DNA from: an uncultured Alphaproteobacteria bacterium
GTDB taxonomy: Bacteria; Pseudomonadota; Alphaproteobacteria; Rickettsiales; UBA1997
Assembly: GCA_903837365.1 (NCBI GenBank)
Contig: CAILUF010000211.1
Coordinates: 1 to 11,229, forward strand
Direction: 5' to 3'
Length of the DNA stretch: 11,229 bases
The position numbers were made by a program, and so were the translations under genes. Positions 7,871-11,229 of this stretch are shown piece by piece. The notes beneath the pieces are model-generated. The model was given only the letters and a program-made list of their open reading frames with translations, searched no databases and was not told the origin of the DNA. Positions within the stretch are counted from its first letter, which is position 1; every line of letters begins with the position of its first letter.

Positions 7871-9244
7871 TTAAAAAAGTTTTTGTTGATTATTAAAGTT
7901 CGACATCGCCGAACTATCCATCATTTCTTGCATTTTTTTAGGATCAATTTTACCAAATTTATCCATCATTTTTCGCAATTGTTTATATTTTTTCATCAAG
8001 CGATTTACTTCTTGAATATTAGTTCCTGAACCCTTGGCGATTCTGTGTTTTCTTGAGGAGCTGAGCATCTCTGGATTGGCTCGCTCTTTTTTAGTCATCG
8101 ACAAAATAATCGCTTCTTGCATAAGTAAATCTTTTTCCATGCCAGTCATTTGGCCAAGATGTTCTTTAATTTTTGCAGCACCTGGAATAAATTTCATTAT
8201 TCCGCTTAAGCCACCAATTTTTTTCATGTTACGAATCTGCGAAAGAATCATGTTAAAATCAATTTGACCATCGCGCATTTTTTTAGCGTCTTTTTCTAAT
8301 TCCTTAGCATCAAAAATTTCTTGAGCTTTTTCAACCAAGCTTACTACATCGCCCATACCAATGATTTGCGAAGCAATTCGCTTAGGATGAAATTCTTCAA
8401 AATCACTAATTTTTTCACCAATACCAACGAATTTAATCGGACAATTAGTGATTGATTTCATCGTCAAAGCGCATCCACCTCGCGCATCGCCATCGATCCT
8501 CGTTAAAATTGTTCCGGTTAAATTTAATTTTTGTTGAAAATTTTTAGCAACATTAACCGCATCTTGTCCGATCATTGCGTCGACAACGAGAAGAATTTCT
8601 TGAGCATTTACTGCATCGTTAATTGCTACCAGTTCCTGCATCATTTCTTCATTGATAGAAATACGCCCTGCACTATCGAGTATCAAAACCTCGTAACCAC
8701 CTTCTTGAGCTTTCTTTTTTGCTTCTAAAGCCAATTGCAGTGGAGTTTTTTTTGGATTAAATTCCGTACAATCGATATTTATTTTTTGCGCTAAAATTCG
8801 CAATTGCTCTGAAGCAGCAGGACGATATGTGTCGAGAGAAGCTAGTAGTATTTTTTTGTGCTGTTTGGTTTTTAAACGCATTGCCAATTTAGCGGAAGTC
8901 GTGGTTTTTCCAGCTCCCTGTAGGCCAACCAGCAAAATGATAATTGGTGGATTGCTAGTAAAATTAATTTGCGCATCTTCACTACCCAAGAGCTCCACCA
9001 ACTCATCATGGACAATTTTTACGATCATTTCTCCAGCTGAAACGCTTTTTATAACTTCTTGCCCTATAGCTTTTTGCCTAACTTTTTCGATAAAATCTTT
9101 AGCAACAACCAATGCTACATCAGCTTCCAGCAAGGCTAAACGAATTTGACGCAATGCCAATTCAAGATCATCTTGAGAGATAAATTTTTTGCCAGAAATT
9201 TGGTCAAATATTTTTGTTATTTTTTGTGAAAAACTATCAAACAT
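7871..9244 (-). CDS. ffh: Signal recognition particle GTPase Ffh (SRP54)
   Basis: Ffh binds 4.5S RNA and signal sequences on the ribosome and delivers membrane proteins to FtsY and SecYEG. The 457-residue product is full length: N domain (1-about 95, with RLALLEADVAL at 35-45), G domain (about 100-295) with P-loop GLQGAGKTT (107-115), G2 DTYRPAA (138-144), G3 DSAGR (190-194), G4 TRID (248-251) and GDARGG (252-257), and the Met-rich M domain (about 325-457) with the RNA-binding signature SSRKHRIAKGSGT (396-408) and many Met residues near the C terminus (436-447). G3 reads DSAGR where DTAGR is usual, a mild substitution. The ATG overlaps the ybgC stop by 8 bases (ATGTTTGA), implying coupled translation. 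The SRP RNA gene is not in the window. Confidence 0.98.
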   Translation of the reverse strand: MFDSFSQKITKIFDQISGKKFISQDDLELALRQIRLALLEADVALVVAKDFIEKVRQKAIGQEVIKSVSAGEMIVKIVHDELVELLGSEDAQINFTSNPPIIILLVGLQGAGKTTTSAKLAMRLKTKQHKKILLASLDTYRPAASEQLRILAQKINIDCTEFNPKKTPLQLALEAKKKAQEGGYEVLILDSAGRISINEEMMQELVAINDAVNAQEILLVVDAMIGQDAVNVAKNFQQKLNLTGTILTRIDGDARGGCALTMKSITNCPIKFVGIGEKISDFEEFHPKRIASQIIGMGDVVSLVEKAQEIFDAKELEKDAKKMRDGQIDFNMILSQIRNMKKIGGLSGIMKFIPGAAKIKEHLGQMTGMEKDLLMQEAIILSMTKKERANPEMLSSSRKHRIAKGSGTNIQEVNRLMKKYKQLRKMMDKFGKIDPKKMQEMMDSSAMSNFNNQQKLF

Positions 9245-9644
9245 GAATTAAATCTATTAACTTTTGTGGAAGTCTAGTTGGTTTAAAGTTTTGCTGATTT
9301 AGACAAACAATCTGAACTTCCAACTGCGCAATTAGTTGTGCAGATTTTGTTATTTCCTGCGTCATTGTCAATGAAACTTTATGAATTTCTTTGATTTTAA
9401 CGCTGACGCTAATTTCATCATCTAATCGAGCTGGATATTGATATTCGATAGCACATCTTTTAACAACAAAAATTATATTTTCCATTTGCGCCAATAGAGC
9501 TTGGGAAATGCCGATACTTCGCAGAAAATCAGTACGAGCTCTTTCAAAAAATTTTAAATAATTGGCGTAATAAACTACACCTCCAGCATCAGTATCCTCA
9601 TAGTAAATTCGATAATTAAATTGCTCGCTATTTTTTTTCAACAT
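9237..9644 (-). CDS. ybgC: YbgC-family acyl-CoA thioesterase
   Basis: A single hot-dog-fold thioesterase of 135 residues from the chosen start. The family core YYEDTDAGGVVYYANYLKFFERART is intact, with the catalytic Asp in DTDAGG at residue 19, equivalent to Asp18 of E. coli YbgC; the later EYQYPARLDDEI and C-terminal strands also fit. E. coli YbgC hydrolyses short-chain acyl-CoA and is linked to phospholipid metabolism. I chose the ATG at 9644 (protein starting MLKKNSEQFNYR) because it gives the family's usual length and only a 17-base overlap with queD; an upstream in-frame ATG at 9668 would add 8 residues and overlap queD by 41 bases. In many proteobacteria ybgC heads the tolQRAB-pal cluster; here it lies between queD and ffh with no tol genes visible. 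Confidence 0.93.
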   Translation of the reverse strand: MLKKNSEQFNYRIYYEDTDAGGVVYYANYLKFFERARTDFLRSIGISQALLAQMENIIFVVKRCAIEYQYPARLDDEISVSVKIKEIHKVSLTMTQEITKSAQLIAQLEVQIVCLNQQNFKPTRLPQKLIDLIHV

Positions 9645-10053
9645 AAACAAAACAATTTGGAGTTTCATAAAGCTTTATTGCCACGCATTCTGCGTCAAAA
9701 TTAATAAAAATTTTCGGACAAATCTCTTCAAGTAAATGTTTGGCGATATTCTCGGCAGTAGGATTATTTGGTAAATAGTAAATTTTTTGTTGAGTATTTT
9801 TACTTATCTCATCACCTAATTTTTTATCAGCAATTGACAAGATTGTGTTATGATCAAAATATTCGTCAATCCAGGAGCCAAGCACTTCGCGAATAACTCC
9901 AAAATCAATAACTCGCCCAACATCATCTAATTGTTTTGCACAAAAACTTGCCTCTACAACATAGCGATGGCCATGAAGCATTCGGCATTTACTTTCGTGA
10001 TTGATTAAGCGATGAGCAGAATCAAATTCAATTTTTCTAACACAGATAATCAT
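9628..10053 (-). CDS. queD: 6-carboxytetrahydropterin synthase QueD
   Basis: QueD converts 7,8-dihydroneopterin triphosphate to 6-carboxy-5,6,7,8-tetrahydropterin, the second step on the way to preQ0 and queuosine in tRNA wobble positions. The 141-residue product has the complete PTPS/QueD signature: zinc ligands in FDSAHR (His14) and LHGHRY (His27, His29), the catalytic Cys23 in CRMLHGH, the DHN motif (67-69), NPTAENIA (97-104) and the C-terminal YETPNC (129-134). The CxxxHGH arrangement is the QueD type rather than animal pyruvoyl-tetrahydropterin synthase. It is first in a tight minus-strand unit with ybgC, ffh and ratA and is divergent from hisI. No other que gene is present in the window, so the pathway would have to be completed elsewhere. 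The ATG at 10053 is preceded by A/T only. Confidence 0.95.
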   Translation of the reverse strand: MIICVRKIEFDSAHRLINHESKCRMLHGHRYVVEASFCAKQLDDVGRVIDFGVIREVLGSWIDEYFDHNTILSIADKKLGDEISKNTQQKIYYLPNNPTAENIAKHLLEEICPKIFINFDAECVAIKLYETPNCFVYVEKK

Positions 10054-10123
10054 AAAAAAATATTTAAAATTATAAAATTAACAATATGCTTTCCTGCACA
10101 CGATATTCAATAAATATAATTCT
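10054..10123. promoter_or_regulatory. Divergent promoter region between queD and hisI
   Basis: This 70-base gap must hold promoters for both directions. On the minus strand TATAAT (10074-10069) lies 15 bases in front of the queD ATG. On the plus strand, TTAACA (10078-10083) with GATATT (10102-10107) 18 bases on is a weak pair, while a perfect TATAAT (10115-10120) ends only 3 bases before the hisI ATG, too close to serve it. Both leaders would be short, about 10 bases. No operator is evident. Confidence 0.35.
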
Positions 10124-10492
10124 ATGAATGATAAAATAATTAACCATCATGATTTTAATCAACAAAAAACTACGCAAATTTTAGCGAAATTAAAATTTAA
10201 TGATCAAGGTTTAATAACGGCAATTGCCCAGGATTCTAGAACTAAAAAGGTTTTAATGCTAGCTTGGATGAACTTAGAAAGCATTAATAAAACTATTGAA
10301 TCAGGTTATGCTACTTATTTTTCAAGATCAAGAAATGAGATTTGGCGTAAAGGTGAAACATCGGGAAACTTGCAAAAAATTATTGAAATAATTGCCGATT
10401 GTGATTTTGATTGTTTGTTGTTAAGCGTTGAGCAAGTAGGTAATGCATGTCATACTGGCAAAGAAAATTGTTTTTTTAACAAGATTCTATAA
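10124..10492 (+). CDS. hisI: Phosphoribosyl-AMP cyclohydrolase HisI
   Basis: HisI opens the adenine ring of phosphoribosyl-AMP, the third step of histidine synthesis, using zinc and magnesium. The 122-residue product is a complete single-domain cyclohydrolase without the HisE domain found in enterobacterial fusions. Conserved blocks are [16 protein letters not shown] (35-50), [15 protein letters not shown] (67-81), [13 protein letters not shown] (92-104) and [13 protein letters not shown] (106-118). Zinc ligands Cys93, Cys109 and Cys116 and the magnesium Asp92/94/96 are all present, so it should be active. It is the only plus-strand gene in the window and has no other his gene next to it. Whether the host makes histidine cannot be judged from here. 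Its stop is 4 bases from the stop of the convergent downstream gene. Confidence 0.96.
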   Translation: MNDKIINHHDFNQQKTTQILAKLKFNDQGLITAIAQDSRTKKVLMLAWMNLESINKTIESGYATYFSRSRNEIWRKGETSGNLQKIIEIIADCDFDCLLLSVEQVGNACHTGKENCFFNKIL

Positions 10493-10516
10493 TTATCTAT
10501 TTTACTAAAATTCTTG
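10480..10516. terminator. Imperfect hairpin between convergent stops
   Basis: CAAGATTCTA (10480-10489) and AAAATTCTTG (10507-10516) can pair with a bulge and a mismatch, closed by a perfect CAAGA/TCTTG base. It spans both stop codons of hisI and the convergent ORF, where a shared bidirectional terminator would be expected. A short T-rich stretch follows on the plus strand; none follows on the minus strand. Confidence 0.3.
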
Positions 10517-11072
10517 ATTTTCTCACTAAACTTTCAGCGCATTTTTTATAAGAAGAAATTTCTACGCTAGTTTTGGGTTTAAGAAAATTTTGATTTTTTT
10601 TTATGGTTAAATCTACTTTGCAAGATTCATTCAAATTAGCTTCTAAAGGTTGATTAGCTTGATTTAAAGGTGGTAAATTATTTTCTTTATTTTCCAAACT
10701 TATCTCATCATCAATTGCCAATAATTTGCGATGCACCTCATCAATTTCTTGCAATTCTTGCAAATTTTTTACAGCATAATGAGCTGATATTTTTGGCAAT
10801 AAAAATAAGGTTGAATCGTAAATTTCTTGACGAATTGAACTTGCTTGACCTGGATTATTATCGTTATTATTTTTCCTAAAGTAATCGATTTTTTTGGGAT
10901 TTTTTTCTTGACTCAACGTAGGAAATTCTAGGCGGGAATGCGTTTGCAATTGATGAGAATTGCCAAAATTTTTAAAATCTACATTTTGAAAAATTTCTTG
11001 TTTGAAATCATTATCTTCACTAAAATTTACAATTTCTCTAACTGAATTTATTTTAGCAAAATTTTCTGACAT
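10497..11072 (-). CDS. Unrecognised hydrophilic protein
   Basis: A 191-codon open frame from the ATG at 11072. I do not recognise the product. It is strongly hydrophilic, rich in Asn, Gln, Glu, Lys and Ser, with no signal peptide or membrane segment. The N-terminal 75 residues are low in hydrophobic content and look disordered, including an Asn/Asp-rich run near 66-73. Residues about 80-120 could form helices (IRQEIYDSTLFLLPKI, LQELQEIDEVHRKLLAI), perhaps a short coiled coil, and the C-terminal 40 residues are basic. The length of the open frame and lack of a competing frame favour a real gene in spite of its odd composition. It converges on hisI with 4 bases between stops and has a perfect 11-bp inverted repeat just ahead of its start. 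It may be a lineage-specific protein; no function is proposed. Confidence 0.7.
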   Translation of the reverse strand: MSENFAKINSVREIVNFSEDNDFKQEIFQNVDFKNFGNSHQLQTHSRLEFPTLSQEKNPKKIDYFRKNNNDNNPGQASSIRQEIYDSTLFLLPKISAHYAVKNLQELQEIDEVHRKLLAIDDEISLENKENNLPPLNQANQPLEANLNESCKVDLTIKKNQNFLKPKTSVEISSYKKCAESLVRKSRILVK

Positions 11073-11082
11073 TTTTATTGAA

Positions 11083-11111
11083 TTGAATTAACTGCGATTG
11101 AGTTAATTCAA
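11083..11111. repeat. Perfect 11-bp inverted repeat ahead of the 191-codon ORF
   Basis: TTGAATTAACT (11083-11093) and its exact reverse complement AGTTAATTCAA (11101-11111) flank the 7-base spacer GCGATTG. The element is 11 to 39 bases before the ATG at 11072, where an operator would overlap the promoter or an mRNA hairpin would affect translation start. No T-run follows on either strand, so it is not an intrinsic terminator. Mixed base content makes it less likely to be chance than the AT-only palindromes nearby. Confidence 0.6.
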
Positions 11112-11229
11112 ATTCTTAAAGTTGTTATGTTCAATTTAATTTTGTTTTAAAAATTAAATTAAAAAAAATTGTTCTAAAAAGAAATAAAGAAATTAGGTAA
11201 TTTTAAATTTTATTATTTATTTTAACTTA
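11112..11229. other. AT-rich non-coding end of the window
   Basis: No gene is supported on either strand from here to the right edge. Apart from the AT-only palindrome at 11133-11160 I see only A/T runs; it is presumably the upstream region of the 191-codon ORF. Confidence 0.5.
11133..11160. repeat. AT-only 11-bp inverted repeat
   Basis: AATTTAATTTT (11133-11143) and AAAATTAAATT (11150-11160) are exact reverse complements separated by 6 bases. It contains no G or C in the arms and lies in very AT-rich DNA upstream of the 191-codon ORF, so it could be a chance palindrome or part of a promoter-proximal bendable region. Confidence 0.3.

Noticed and set aside
8829..9149. Plus-strand 106-codon ORF opposite ffh
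   Set aside because: A shadow of the conserved G and N domains of Ffh; no family resemblance of its own.

Overview
The window comes from a very AT-rich bacterial chromosome. The gene content points to an alphaproteobacterium, most probably a Rickettsiales-like, reduced or host-associated lineage. The pointers are a transhydrogenase alpha chain split so that the short membrane part is its own 129-codon gene, an alphaproteobacterial-type RatA/COQ10 START protein, an Ffh with rickettsial-looking sequence, and a tRNA-Gln with a U1-A72 end and encoded CCA. The lineage is an inference from memory of these families and has not been tested with a tree. Nearly all genes are on the minus strand; only hisI is on the plus strand.

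Layout from left to right. (1) 1-1589, minus: the first 529 codons of a large unrecognised protein whose C terminus lies outside the window, preceded by a 9-bp inverted repeat. (2) 1763-3766, minus: thiC (HMP-P synthase of thiamine synthesis), with a low-complexity His/Asn-rich insertion near its C terminus and no recognisable TPP riboswitch. (3) 3767-4042: a gene-free stretch with a tandem 13-bp repeat, a possible folded RNA and a likely thiC promoter. (4) 4043-7213, minus: tRNA-Gln(UUG), pntAB, an LTA-synthase/sulfatase-fold membrane transferase and a PAP2 phosphatase, tightly packed with gaps of 14 and 10 nt and a final 41-nt overlap. (5) 7214-7413: a spacer with a consensus -35 box for the tRNA unit. 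(6) 7414-10053, minus: queD, ybgC, ffh and ratA, overlapping or within 4 nt, apparently one operon. (7) 10124-10492, plus: a stand-alone hisI, divergent from queD. (8) 10497-11072, minus: an unrecognised hydrophilic 191-codon protein, convergent with hisI, with a perfect 11-bp inverted repeat just in front of its start. (9) 11073-11229: AT-rich leader DNA.

Functional picture: cofactor and tRNA-modification metabolism (ThiC, QueD), SRP-dependent membrane targeting (Ffh), an envelope-modification pair (LTA-synthase-like transferase plus PAP2 phosphatase), and respiratory/quinone-linked functions (PntAB, RatA/COQ10). Most of this is ordinary housekeeping. No clear new multi-gene defence or mobile system is visible. 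The points most worth a second look are the two unrecognised ORFs with inverted repeats in front of them, the possible structured RNA upstream of thiC, the ThiC insertion, the isolated pntAB and hisI genes, and the lack of Shine-Dalgarno sequences in front of every gene.
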